DNA of 64,000 nt from Boswellia sacra (GCA_013180625.2 SNVD02005093.1:157049-221048), one strand, 5' to 3'; shown: positions 1-11,588, counted from the first letter of the stretch. Made by a program: numbers and translations. The notes: generated by a model from the letters alone, not told the origin.

Positions 1-634
1 ATATACCCAGTTGTAGTTGAAAAAACCATAACAAACACAAAACACAAAAACTAAATGCACAATGTAAAAAATACAAAACTCTAATTCCTAGCAATTGACA
101 ATCAAAAGCACTTCAACCAATACAATTTTCCTCTGTTTCTCTTGGCAGCCAAACTCCATAAAATTACTCCAAATGTACTCAAAACATCAAGCAACCATAC
201 TACATATAACATCCACATGACAACCCTATTATAGCAAAAGGAAAAGTAGAATTGCAAATACCTGTCTTTCGTAATCTAATTATGCATTTGTGTAACAAGC
301 CTTAAGCCAATTTGTTGCGTCAAATTTCAGGAGTTACTAAATCAATTAACCACATTACACAAGAAAAGAGAAGCCACAACATGAAAGCAAAATAATTCAA
401 GGAAAAATAATTCCTAAGCAAATGTAAAAGCTTATTCAAGCTACTGTTCATATTTTTCCTTAATACTATCCAAATTCTCTACATATAAATTGACTGTAGC
501 TCAATCAACTATAGAATTCCACATATCAAAAAAATCAAGAAATTGCCTATAGTGTCTCCCTATAAGGATTGTAGTCAGCAAGTTATATACATTCTCCCAA
601 AAAAGCTAAATATTGTTATTGTCTATCCATCTAC
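1..634. other. AT-rich non-coding stretch, left flank of Copia insertion
   Basis: No gene was recognised here. About 340-540 resembles about 8070-8210 on the other side of the Copia insertion: both share a run of the kind ACCACATTACA then AAGAGAAGCCACAACAT, followed by a block with CAACTATAGAAT. The stretch is therefore probably the same host sequence as 7820-11588, which I infer to be the interior of a CACTA transposon whose left end lies outside the window. Confidence 0.4.
630..634. repeat. Target-site duplication TCTAC, left
   Basis: TCTAC immediately before the LTR start at 635 is repeated exactly at 7815-7819 after the right LTR. A 5-bp duplication is standard for LTR retrotransposon integration. 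Confidence 0.9.
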
Positions 635-2487
635 TGTTGACCCAGGTATGGCAACCCAAAAGGGGGGGTGAATTGGGTTTTTATTTATCAAAATGGATTT
701 ATAAAACTTTTCTTGAAAGATCAAAATTAGTTTACTCTTTCTTTGAGAATAAAGGTGAAGAAGATGAAATTAGAAGTTATTAAAAATGCAATCAAGAGAA
801 TACAATAATAAACAATCACAAGTGCAAGTAAATATAAAGAGATAGGGATAGAGAGAGTGCAAACTCAATTTACGTGGTTCGGCAAACCTTGCCTACGTCC
901 ACGGGCTCCTAGCTCCACGAGCTAAGCTTTCCACTAAGTTGTAGAAATCTTTACAACTTTCTTGATGAACAACCTCACCAAGATTTTTTCTTCCAACTCT
1001 TGATAACACCACACCAAGAGTTCTTCTTGATGAATAACCTCACCAAGGCAACTTTCTTCAACCCTTGATAACACCACACCAAGATTTCTTCTTGATGAAC
1101 AACCTCACCAAGGTAACTTTCCTCAACTCTTGATAACACCACACCAAGAGTTCTTCTTGATGAACATCCTCACCAAGGCAACTTCTTCAACTCTTGATAA
1201 CACCACACCAAGAGTTTTTCTTGATGAACAACCTCACCAAGGAAAGAGTTCTCTCAAGGATAACTTTTATCCTTTACAAGTAGATCTCACTATCACCACA
1301 ATACAAGAACAAAGATAATTTTTACAACAAAAGTATAACTCTCTTCAAAGAGTAGATAAAGAATATAAAAGCTCTCTAGACTTGATATTTCTCTTATTTT
1401 TTGCTTGATAGATGCTTCTCTTGCTCTTCTCTTTTCTTGCTGAATGCATGGGAGAAGGGCTCCTTTTATAGGCAAATGAGATGAACTTAATCAAGTGAAG
1501 ACACCAACTCCAAATTTTCTGCCCACCATAAAAACCGTAATCTTGTCTTCCATTTTTGTCAATGTTCCGTTTGAAATTTGAAAATCTGAAAAACATAAAA
1601 TATTTGTACATTTGAATAATCTTTCTAACGCATTAAGAATCAAGTCATTTGGATATCTGTAGCTCAAGATATGTCTAAAACACCATTCGGTGCTCATGTG
1701 ACTTGATTTTTCTTTCTTGTGTCAGTCCACCAAATTGAATGATAATTCTGTCAGCCTTCCGTTTGAAATTTGAATTTCTTCAAAACATGGAAGATCTTCA
1801 TATTTGAATAAGCTTCTCAAAAAATTAAGAATCAAAGCATTTGGATATCTCTATCTTAAGATATGGCCAAAACACCATTCGGTGCTCATGTGAGTTGATT
1901 TTTCTTCTTTGTGTCAGTCCACCAAATTGCATGTCAATTATGTCGGCCTTCTGTTTGAAATTTGAATTTTTTCAAAACATATGAAATGTTCTTCATTGAA
2001 GGTCATCTTCCCAATGCCATAAGGGAGAATCAAGTCATTTTGATTTTTCTAGCTCAAGATATGTCCAAAGGAGTATTCGGTGCTCATGTCAGCTGCTTCC
2101 ATTTGTCTTTCAACTTGCATGATGATTTGGACAACCTTGCACTTGAAATTTGAATTTCATTAAAACATATGAAATGTGATAAATTGAGTAAGCTTTCCAA
2201 AGGCTCAAGAATCACGTCATTTGGATATTTGTAGAGATATATATGACCAATTGATTGAACATTGTTCATGTGTCACATTCCTTGAGTCAATCCTTGTTCT
2301 TAAACTTTGGTGCCTTTAACATGTAGTCTTCTCCTTAGCTTCAACACTCCATTTTAATAAGCCTCTTCTTGATTTTACAATTATTTCAATGATATTACTC
2401 TTGCACATAAATAAACATGTTAGTAAATCACAATGAATCAATGTGTATTGTTATCATCAAAATTATCATGTAGCCTTAGGGCTAACA
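635..2487 (-). repeat. 3' LTR of the Copia element (1853 bp)
   Basis: This is the 3' LTR because the element reads on the minus strand. It holds a minisatellite of about 65-bp units (about 960-1250, 5 units, each with GATGAACAACCTCACC or a variant) and a second, degenerate array of about 191-bp units beginning near 1567, 1758, 1950 and 2140 (core TTTGAAATTTGAA). A TATA-like CCTATAAAAGG lies at 1472-1462 on the minus strand. Short open frames in this LTR are by-products of the repeats and are not genes. Confidence 0.93.
960..1255. repeat. 65-bp minisatellite in left LTR, 5 units
   Basis: Units start near 963, 1027, 1094, 1158 and 1223, each with GATGAACAACCTCACC (some variants), followed by ACTCTTGATAACACCACACC or close variants. 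The matching array in the right LTR has 6 units and the one in the solo LTR at 41159-42946 has 4. Confidence 0.9.
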
Positions 2488-2500
2488 ATCTCCCCTTTTT
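2488..2500 (-). other. Polypurine tract of the Copia element
   Basis: On the minus strand the bases next to the 3' LTR read AAAAAGGGGAGAT, a typical polypurine tract that primes plus-strand DNA synthesis. It confirms minus-strand orientation. Confidence 0.85.
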
Positions 2501-2774
2501 GATGATGACAAACCATTGATTGCTTTCAAATAATATCTAAAATAAAGAATGAAAATAAAATCAAGAATAAAAAAAAATGGCACTTGTTATGAATATAAGC
2601 AATCCAACTATTTCGCCCCCTTTTGTTATCATCAAAAAGATGTAATCAAATTAACTACTCCCCCTAAATATATGCTCCCCCTTAACATATGCTACCATTC
2701 AAAGATAATCATATAAAAACAAAATTAAGACATATCCAACATGCCTAATTCTCTTCTAATTATGCAAAATCTAT

Positions 2775-4450
2775 CTTGACTATGGGGTTTAGTCATATTT
2801 GGGTCTAGAGACTAATTCCCAAACTAGATTTCTCTCAAATTGATTCAATTCTTCTTGCATAGCCAAAATCTAACTTTCGTCATTTTCGGCTTCTTTAAAA
2901 GATTTTGTTCAAATTGAGAGACAAAAGCAAAATGATTACAAAAGTTCTTAAAAGAAGATCTAGTTTTCATACCTTGTGATGGTTCACCAATAATGAGATC
3001 TTTAGGGTGAGCTTTTGCATACCTCCATTCCTTTGGTAATTCTTGGGAAGAATCATTTACTTCCTCAAGCTTTTTTTGTTGAAGTTGTAATTCATCTTGG
3101 CTCTTTTCATGAAGCCTTGATTCCTTGATTTGCCTTTCTACCTCAACAATATCATCATCTAAATTCTTTGAAGAAATAACATTAGTTTCATCAAATTCAA
3201 CATGCATAGATTCTTCAATTGTAAGAGTCTTTTTGTTAAAAACTCTATATGCTTTACTATGGTTGGAGTAGCTAACAAAAATTCTAACATCAACTTTTGC
3301 ATCAAATTTTCCAAGGTTATCCTTAGTGTTTAAAATAAAACATTTACATCCAAAAACTTTAAAAAATCCAATGTTGGGTTTTCTTCCTTTCCAAAGTTTA
3401 TAAGGAGTTTTCTTCATTAAAGCTCTAATATGGACTCTATTGATTATAAAGCATGCGGTATTAACGGCTTCGGCCCAAAAATATTTTGGCAAATTATTTT
3501 CAAGTAACTGGTCCTAGCCATTTCTTGGATAGTCCTATTTTTCCTCTCAACAACACCATTTTGTTGTGGAGTTCTAGGTGCGAAAAAATTATGTTCAAAA
3601 TCAGTTTCTTCACAAAGATTTTTAAATGCAACATTGTTTACTTCACCACCATGATCACTCCTAATGGACACAATAGAATACCCTTTTTGATTTTGGACTC
3701 TTTTTGCAAATTTTGAAAAAGCTTGTGTGGCCTCATTTTTAGTTTTTCAAAGAATAATACCCACGTGGAATCGTAATAATCATCCCATAACAAAAACTAA
3801 AGATACTTTCCACCAAGGCTTTGAGTTCTTGATGGTCCAAATAAATCCAAATGAAGTAATTGTAGAGGTTTATTTGTTGAAATAAATTTCTTTTGTTTCA
3901 AAGAAGTTCTCACTTGTTTTCCAAATTGACAAGCATTACAAATCTTATCCTTTTCAAATTTTATTTTTGGAAGACCATCAACTAAATCATTTTTAGAAAT
4001 TTTTTAACTTGTGTCCATGCTAGCATGACCTAATCTTCTATGCATAATCCAGGCTGCATCATGATTAACAATGAAATAATTTTCTACATGATCATTAACA
4101 TCAATATCAATTGTATAAATATTACCACATTTATTACCAACAAATAATGTCTTAATGTTACTAACATCCTTAATCACACATCTATTATGCTCAAAAGTAA
4201 CAAAATATCCATTATCACACAATTAACTATGCTAATCAAATCATGTTTCAAACCATTAACAAGCAAAATATTTTCAATAATAAGTGAAGAAGGGTTACCA
4301 ATATCACCATGTTCGATTACCCTTCCTTTGGCATCATCACTGAAGGTCACATATCCTCTTTTCTTCATGATTAATCTTGAGAATTTGGAGGCATCTCCGG
4401 TCATATGCCTTGAGCATCCATTATCTAAGTACCACTTGTGTTTGCCACTC
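2775..4450 (-). pseudogene. Copia protease-integrase remnant with RT stub
   Basis: Minus-strand reading: a protease motif WYLDNGCSRHMTGD near 4430-4395, where N replaces the S usual in the D-S-G active site. It is followed by a GAG-pre-integrase segment with RRLGHAS and CNACQFGKQ (HHCC zinc-binding part, about 4060-3920), the integrase core (HLDLFGP near 3850, then PRTPQQNGVVERKNRT near 3570-3530) and the integrase C-terminal part (about 3490-2900). The start of the reverse transcriptase is recognisable at about 2870-2790 (LAMQEELNQF, then VWELV), after one stop codon. Homology ends there, shortly before the polypurine tract. Stops and frameshifts occur throughout. This region would have matured Gag and integrated the cDNA. 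Confidence 0.85.
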
Positions 4451-5830
4451 CTTTGTCTCTACAATCAACATTCAAGGAGTAACTTTTTGGTACCCAAAAG
4501 TTCTTGGGTCCTTGGGGGTTAGTTATGGTATTTTTTAGAACCCATATTTGTTTCAAATTAGGATTTCTCTTAATATAGCAAGAATACACACTCTTGTGTC
4601 CCTTTCCTTTCCACATAAGTTGTACATGAATGATTAGAATTATTCATAGAAGATGCATGAACAAAATAGTTTTTAAAATACTTTTGATTTTTATGAGTTT
4701 TATATCCTATCCCTCTTTTATCTAAAACACACCTTTGGTTTTGTAACATAGAATTCAAATTTTTTGTGCTTTTTGTAAAACTATCAACAATATTTCTTAA
4801 GTCATTATTTTCCTTTTCCAAAATAGCATTTTCTTTCTCTAATTTATCAAAATCCTTTTGTTTTAAAATCTCATTTTCAGTTTTTAATAAATGTATTTGA
4901 CTTTCCAAACTTTCAAAATCTTTTTGCTTTAAAATTTCATTTTCATTTTCTAAAGCTTCATTTATTTCCAACCAACTCTTCTAACTGAGATAACATGATT
5001 TTTGACTTCTTTTTGAAAGCATTGATTTTTGAATTTTGTTTATCAACTTGCACATGTAAATTTTGGAATGCTTCAAGTACTTCATCATATGAAAGCTTAT
5101 AATCATAGTTTAGAATGCTTACCTCATCTTCTCTTAAAGCCATGAAGTACATGTTTGTCACTTCACAATCTTCTTCTTCATTCTTCTTCAAGGTGATTTC
5201 ATGAATCATGAGAGAACCCATAAGTTCTTCTAATGGTAGTTTGGTGAGGTCCTTTGCTTCTTGAATTGCCGTCACCTTTGGCTCCCAAGATTTTGGTAGA
5301 CACCTAAGAATCTTTCTCACCATTTCAACATTAGAATAAGATTTACCAAGAGATTTCAATCTATTAATAATATCCGTAAATCTAGTAAACATTTCAGAAA
5401 TTGATTCATCCGATTTCATCTTAAAAAGCTCATAACTATGAACTAGCATACTAATTTTGGATTCTTTAACTTGACTAGTTCCTTCATGAGTTACTTCAAG
5501 TGTGTGCCATATTCTTGTGCCGTAGAACAAGTAGATATTCTATTAAACTCATTTCTATCTAGAGCACAATACAACACATTCATAGCTTTAGCATTCAAAC
5601 TCAATTTCTTTTATCATCTTCACTAAACTCTTTAGGTTCTTTAAGCATGGCATCCCCAATGTTTCAATTTTGGTAGGAACAAAGTCCGTCAAACACTAGA
5701 CAACAAATCATAATCAAAATATTTCAAGAAAATACTCATTCTAGTTTTCCAATAAGAGTAATCACTTCTATTAAAAAATGGAGGCCTAGAGATAGAAAGC
5801 CCCTCAACATATGGAAGTTGGATAAAGTTG
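4425..5830 (-). pseudogene. Copia gag remnant
   Basis: Reading downward from about 5830, the N-terminal Copia gag signature RPPFFNRSDYSYWKTRM is followed by a long open stretch (5530-4958) with the helical capsid-like region (FTRFTDIINRLKSLGKSYS, KILRCLPKSWEPKVTAI). Next comes a coiled-coil-like part with repeated ENEILKQKDF (about 4950-4820), then the basic C-terminal part near 4616-4500. The zinc knuckle is not intact: only a trace is seen near 4620-4580. Stops between 5530 and 5830 break the frame. The product would have been the structural particle protein. Confidence 0.8.
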
Positions 5831-5872
5831 AACCGATTAACTCAAAATCGTTTAGATTTAAAAAACAATGAG

Positions 5873-5891
5873 CACCTGCTCCGATAAGCCA
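5873..5891 (-). other. Primer-binding site (initiator-Met-like)
   Basis: Beside the 5' LTR the minus strand reads TGGCTTATCGGAGCAGGTG, a diverged form of the common Copia site TGGTATCAGAGC that pairs with initiator tRNA-Met. Its place two bases inside the LTR fits. Confidence 0.7.
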
Positions 5892-5893
5892 CT

Positions 5894-7814
5894 TGTTGAC
5901 CCAGGTAATGGCAACCCAAGAGGGGTGTGTATGATAATTGGGTTTTGTATTTATCAAATGGATTATAAAACTTTTCTTGAAGACGTGTGTGCAAATTTAG
6001 TTTACTCTTTCTTTGGAGAATAGAAAGTTAGTGAAGATGAAATTTAGAAGTTATTCAAAAATGCAATCAAGAGAATAGCAATAAAGAACAATCACAAGTG
6101 CAAGTTAATGTAAAGAGATGGGATAGAGAGAGTGCAAACTTAATTTACGTGGTTCGGCAAACCTTGCCTATGTCCACGGGCTCCTAGCTCCACGAGCTAA
6201 GCTTTCCACTAAGTTGTAGAAATCTTTACAACTTGCTTGATGAACAACCTTACCAAGACTTTTTCTTCAACTCTTGATAACACCACACCAAGAGTTCTTC
6301 TTGATGAAAAACCTCACCAAGGCAACTTTCTTCAACTCTTGATAACACCACACCAAGAGTTCTTCTTGATGAACAACCTCACCAAGGCAACTTCCTTCAA
6401 CCCTTGATAACACCACACCAAGAGTTCTTCTTGATGAACAACCTCACCAAGGCAACTTCCTTCAACCCTTGATAACACCACACCAAGAGTTCTTCTTGAT
6501 GAACAACCTCACCAAGGCAACTTCTTTCAACTCTTGATAACACCACACCAAGAGTTCTTCTTGATGAACAACCTCACCAAGGAAAGAGTTCTCTCAAGGA
6601 TAACTTTTATCCTTTACAAGAAGATCTCACTCTCACCACAATACAAGAACAAAGATAATTTTTACAACAAAAGTACAACTCTCTTCAAAGAGTAGATAAA
6701 GAATATAAAAGCTCTCTAGACTTGATATTTCTCTTATTTGTGGCTTGATAGATTCTTTCTCTTCTTCTTGCTTGAATGCATGGGAGAAGGGCTCCTTTTA
6801 TAGGCAAATGAGATGAACTTAATCAAGTGAAGACACCATCTCCAAATTTTCTGCCCACCATAAAAACCGTAATCTTGTCTGCCATTTTTGTCAATGTTCC
6901 GTTTGAAATTTTGAAAATCTGTAAAACATAAAAGATCTGCACATTTGAATAAGCTTTCCAACGCATCAAGAATCAAGTCATTTGGATATCTGTATCTCAA
7001 GATATGGTCAAAACACCATTCGGTGCTCATGTGACTTGATTTTTCTTTCTTGTGTCAGTCCACCAAATTGAATGATAATTCTGTCAGCCTTCCGTTTGAA
7101 ATTTGAATTTCTTCAAAACATGAAAGATCTTCATATTTGAATAAGATTTTCAAAAAATTAAGAATCAAAGCATTTGGATATCCCTATCTTAAGATATGGC
7201 CAAAACACCATTCGGTGCTCATGTGAGTTGATTTTTCTTCTTTGTGTCAGTCCACCAAATTGCATGTCAATTATGTCGGCCTTCTGTTTGAAATTTGAAT
7301 TTTTTCAAAACATATGAAATGTTCTTCATTAGGTCATCTTTCCAATTCCATAAGAATCAAGTCATTTGGATTTTTCTAGCTCAAGATATGTCCAAAGGAG
7401 TATTCGGTGCTCATGTCAGCTACTTCCATTTGTCTTTCAACTTGCATGATGATTTGGACAACCTTGCACTTGAAATTTGAATTTCATTATAACATATGAA
7501 ATGTTATAAATTGAGTAAGCTTTCCAAAGGCTCAAGAATCACATCATTTGGATATTTGTAGAGATATATATGACCAATTGATTGAACATTGCTCATGTGT
7601 CACATTCCTTGAGTCAATCCTTGTTCTTATACTTTGGTGCCTTTAACATGTAGTCTTCTCCTTAGCTTCAACACTTCATTTTAATAAGCCTCTTCTTGAT
7701 TTTAAAATTATTTCAATGATCTTACTCTTGCACATAAATAAACATGTTAGTAAATCTCAATTTATCAATGTGTATTGTTATCATCAAAATTATCATGTAG
7801 CCTTAGGGCTAACA
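5894..7814 (-). repeat. 5' LTR of the Copia element (1921 bp)
   Basis: This LTR is closely similar to 635-2487 along its full length. It is 68 bp longer, which is about one extra 65-bp unit: its minisatellite (about 6235-6590) has 6 units starting near 6238, 6305, 6368, 6432, 6497 and 6560. The 191-bp array is also present (units near 6897, 7090, 7283 and 7470). As the 5' LTR it would have driven transcription toward lower coordinates. Confidence 0.93.
6794..6804 (-). promoter_or_regulatory. TATA box of the Copia 5' LTR
   Basis: The minus strand reads CCTATAAAAGG, well placed in a plant LTR, with transcription start expected about 30 bp lower. The same motif is kept at 1462-1472 and in the solo LTR at 41926-41936. 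Confidence 0.6.
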
Positions 7815-7819
7815 TCTAC
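7815..7819. repeat. Target-site duplication TCTAC, right
   Basis: Exact match to 630-634; it fixes the right edge of the Copia element at 7814. Confidence 0.9.
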
Positions 7820-7941
7820 AACTTGTTCAATCTGCAAATATTTTGATAAGATATGTGTTAAAACATATTGTTATTTGAATCAGGAGTTTTTTGAAGCACT
7901 AAAACAAAGTAACAAACACATGTGCAATTTGAGAGAGTCAT

Positions 7942-7980
<39 letters not shown>

Positions 7981-8130
7981 TTTTTGGCTTTTAGTGCTAA
8001 ATAGTAATAGCAATGTTAAAGCTTTGTGAATAGAACAATATTATTCCATCTTTTTGTAGTATCAATTTGCAACCACATTACATAAAAAAGAGAAGCCACA
8101 ACATACAAGAAAGAAATTCTGTAATTAAGT

Positions 8131-8315
8131 AAAAAGAGTTAACTGCCATACACATAATAAATAAATTGACTACTGCAACTCTGTCAACTATAGAATGCCA
8201 CATAACACAAAGAGTTAAAAAAAAAGAGCTAACTGCCATACACATAATAAATAAATTGACTACTGCAACTCTGTCAACTATAGAATGCCACATAACACAA
8301 AGAGTTAAAAAAAAG
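8131..8315. repeat. Tandem duplication, 90-bp unit, two copies
   Basis: Unit 8131-8220 is repeated almost perfectly at 8221-8315; both contain AACTGCCATACACATAATAA and CAACTATAGAATGCC. A diverged single relative of part of the unit lies near 481-530. Open frames spanning it on either strand are repeat artefacts. Confidence 0.9.
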
Positions 8316-9347
8316 AGCTCAATAAATAACAGGAAACAAGGGGAAGAAAGGACCACCTGTAGCAACATATTTCTTAGAATTAATTTCTTGAAAGCAGTAG
8401 ATTAAATTTACACACACATATAATAAATTCCTTAAGAAATGTCTATGATCTTTCACTAACAGACAACCAATCTCAGCTTTTTAAAGAAAAGACATGTAAA
8501 AGGTAATCAAATCAAAATAGACTTGTATAAAATCTCACTCAACTTCAAGATAAAACAAGAGATGGCGTGCCAAAACTTTTCTTTCATATCATACTAGCAA
8601 AATTTGACCTTTATACCTAAAATATGAACTAATCATTGCAAAATTTGATCTATATAGCTAAAATCATTCTTCTTTTAGTGCTTTAACTTAAAATATTATT
8701 GGACCAAATTTTTGCTTATGGACTCTCATAATTAATGTTTTATGATGAAATTAACTTATAAACAATGAAATGTGTTCTTATTCCTATAAAAATCCAATTA
8801 CTGATGTCTATTGAGTTATTTAGAAATTTACCACATTTCCACTTGTTTTGATCCGACTTTTTGCATAAACTTCATAACAATATTTCTCTTATCTTATTGG
8901 CAGCTAATAGATATATAAAATCAATGTTTCATGATGAAATTAACTTATAAAAGCATTAAGCAAAGAAGTTTTACAAAAAGAATATTGTACAAATATTAGC
9001 TTACTTGATCCCCATATCAATAAACACAAAACAGAGATGACAGTATCTTAACAAACAAATTAGATTCCACATACAACTGTTTGATTGTTCAACATCTAAT
9101 GAACACAAAACAGAAATGATAGAAGAGTAAATGAATTAAAATGTTGCATTTAGTAAATATCAAATTGCATATCAGCATTATCAATTATCATGAAAATCAT
9201 GCTTAATGGTTATGTGATTATCGAACTGCATGTGAATATATATATGATAAACTAAAAAAGAAAAATTAAATGAATAGAAATATAATGGTTGTTACCTAAA
9301 GGCCAAACTAGTAATTTTGTATCAATTTATAGCAAAATAAAGCAAAT

Positions 9348-9348
<1 letters not shown>

Positions 9349-9410
<62 letters not shown>
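9349..9410. repeat. (AAT)n-(ATT)n palindromic microsatellite
   Basis: A run of TAA triplets switches to a run of TTA triplets, giving a near-perfect self-complementary tract of about 60 bases that can fold into one long hairpin. Confidence 0.9.
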
Positions 9411-9925
9411 CAATACTCAATTATGTTAGGCTACACCAAAGATTAGTCTACCTTTATTTTTCAAAAACAGAGTGGCCTTTAGAATTTTTATTTTTGATTT
9501 ACATAAAAACATCACATTATTTTTTGACAAATCTAGAAATCAATCAATCATATTACAAAAAAAAGGGCAAATGAAACAATTTTTAAAAAATAATTAAAGA
9601 AAATAAATACCTTTTTAAATTGTTTGAACTAGTCGAGCACAAACTAAAAAGAGATGACGAGAAGTCAAATGAGCAGAGTAGGGATGATTTCTTTTCTTCC
9701 TCATTTTTCATGATCTTTTATTAGTTAAAATCTCTATAATTGAAAACGATTCAAGAATATACCAAAAAGGTTAACTCAAAAAAAAAAAAAAACTCAAAAC
9801 TAAAACTTATTGAATAGATTAGTGCACAAACCTAAACTTAAAGCACCAAACAAGTAAAATAAAAAATCTGTATGGATAAAAAAACACAAATGGAGAATAA
9901 GGTAATGCAGAATAGCCACAAACCT

Positions 9926-10030
9926 TGGGAATATTCACAAGACTGGCTCGATCCTTGTTATTGAGAGTTGCAATAACCATAGTGACAATAAAGTTGCAAC
10001 TAGATAATATAAATCCAAGCAAAACCTAAC
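9926..10030 (-). other. Exon-like open stretch, unknown source
   Basis: On the minus strand an AG acceptor is followed by about 34 hydrophobic-rich codons (including FILSSCNFIVTMVIATL) and a GT donor after VNIPK. It could be an exon of a membrane protein captured by the surrounding transposon, but I do not recognise the family, and an open stretch of this length can arise by chance. Confidence 0.2.
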
Positions 10031-10292
10031 CAAAATAAAAATAAATAATTATAGAGCTTTACGAAAGCATCAAATTATTATTGTAAAGAATTTGTTGATA
10101 TGTAGATTTATAAGTTAAAGATGAAGTTTCTCTTTGTTGCTTCATTTATTGTAGAAAAAAATCCAATCAATTGTTTCACACGTAAGTAAATATAACCATA
10201 TAGGCTAAAAGAAGTTTATCGAAATGAATCGTGACAGTTAAAAATCACTATGAAAGATATAATGAAACAAGTTTATATACATACATACACAC

Positions 10293-10299
<7 letters not shown>

Positions 10300-10357
<58 letters not shown>

Positions 10358-10376
10358 ATATATATATATATATATA
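10300..10376. repeat. TA-rich microsatellite
   Basis: Runs of TA dinucleotides broken by TATTATA steps, preceded by CATACACACATACATATA. Confidence 0.9.
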
Positions 10377-11434
10377 GATCAGGAAAATGAAAATGAATTT
10401 ATATGGAAGAAAAACTTCCAAAGAGATGTCTCCAATTTTAAAAGTAAAGAAATATTAAAGCAAAAAAGAAATCTACCTAGCCTAAACAAATCCAAAACAA
10501 GAAATTAATGAACAAAGCACAATATGAGTTTAGAAGAAAAGATAACATGATATGACAAGACCTGCTAGGTGTATGTTATTGAAGACCTATAAAAAAAGAG
10601 TGAAAAGTACGACTTTTTTAGGACATGGATAAGGATTTTTAGAGAAGAAATAGAAGATCACGTAATTATTTCAAGGCCATAACTGTCACCAACGTTGCGT
10701 ACAAAAATTGGAGCAATTTTTCATTAGATCTAAAATAGAATTGAAAGTTATAGAGTTTGGAAAAAAGAGATAGTATTTTAAAGTAAACAAAATTTGCAAG
10801 GCCATGCGATTTTGTAGAAACTAAATGTAAAACATAATAGATCTATAAAAGAACAAATTTTACAAGTAAAATTTGAATATGAATAAGTAAAATAATAATG
10901 AAATAACTGAAACAATGACAAATTAATGACAAAATATTAAAAAAAATAAAGCCATAAAAATCATATTTCAAAAATTTTAAAATCAAAGCAAGAACCAAAG
11001 CCTTAATCCAGAAAGGGGAAACCCAAATCCATGGCCACCAAACCCTAACCTTTAATTTTTTTTACAACAAATCTTAAATCCTAACCCTAAAATATGAAAT
11101 TTGAATCCAAATGGCCGATATAACCATATTTCTTAAGATTAAAACTAATGTTTAGACAAATTAAAGGAGATTGAGAGAAGTTAATTGAGATTGAAAGAGT
11201 TTAATTACATACTGTGAATGGCAAGTGGAAGCTAATGCCCAAAGAGATCGAACCTATTGAGATTGAGAGAGTATGAAAAGTACCATGGTCAAACAAGAAA
11301 AGAACATGAAAGAGAGGAGATCAACGGAGAAAGGGAGATTGAGATGGAGATGGATAGTTAGCAAGGAAAAAATTAGGGTCGGCTAATTGTTTTAGGTCTT
11401 TCCCTTCCATTTGTTTTATTATTTAATTGTTATA

Positions 11435-11588
11435 CTTGTCAGTCATTAAAATTGTGACACAAACTTTTTGACAAACCCCTACAAGAATGACACACATGAT
11501 TTTAATTGGGTTTGACTGGAGCATACATGTCACTTTCCTAGAAACCGACACAAATAAAGTGACATATAAGCCAAGTTTTCTTGTAGTG
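11435..11588. mobile_element. Right terminus of a CACTA transposon
   Basis: The block ends TTTTCTTGTAGTG, the reverse complement of CACTACAAGAAAA, the usual terminal inverted repeat of plant En/Spm-type elements. Subterminal GTGACA/TGTCAC-type motifs precede it (for example ACCGACACAAATAAAGTGACA at 11546-11566), like those of the element at 34571-40999. Immediately beyond 11588 the sequence is gypsy RNase H coding DNA, so the element was inserted into that gypsy. No left terminus is visible, so the element probably covers 1-11588 and extends beyond the window. Confidence 0.7.

Larger units (their letters stand above)
635..7814 (-). mobile_element. Ty1/Copia LTR retrotransposon, complete ends, RT deleted
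   Basis: Two long LTRs (635-2487 and 5894-7814) start TGTTGACCCAGG and end GGGCTAACA on the plus strand. The element is flanked by a perfect 5-bp target duplication TCTAC (630-634 and 7815-7819). Coding sense is minus: gag, protease and integrase remnants occur in that order from about 5830 down to 2845, which is the Copia order of protease and integrase before reverse transcriptase. A primer-binding site lies beside the right LTR and a polypurine tract beside the left one. The interior is only about 3.4 kb because nearly all of the reverse transcriptase and RNase H region is missing. Many in-frame stops show that it is also decayed, so any further movement would have needed enzymes from another element. 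Confidence 0.95.
7820..11434. other. AT-rich stretch, inferred CACTA interior
   Basis: No intact gene was recognised. It holds a (GA)n tract (7951-7978), a near-perfect 90-bp tandem duplication (8131-8315), a mirror (AAT)n/(ATT)n tract (about 9349-9410) and a TA-rich tract (about 10300-10376). One exon-like piece lies at about 9926-10030 on the minus strand. The stretch ends in a CACTA terminus at 11588, so I read it as transposon interior. Confidence 0.4.

Noticed and set aside
960..1255. Regular direct repeats that could suggest a CRISPR-like or satellite array
   Set aside because: Units are contiguous without unique spacers, lie inside an LTR with target duplications, and recur in the other LTR and the solo LTR.
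1130..2269. Several 60-90 codon open frames on both strands within the LTR
   Set aside because: All fall in tandem-repeat LTR DNA, recur at the same places in the other LTRs, and show no protein family.
8078..8405. Open frames on both strands with internally repeated protein
   Set aside because: They are translations of the 90-bp tandem duplication in complementary frames; no domain or start context.
11030..11095. Telomere-like AACCCTAACC / CCTAACCCTAAAA motifs
   Set aside because: Only isolated single units, not an array.
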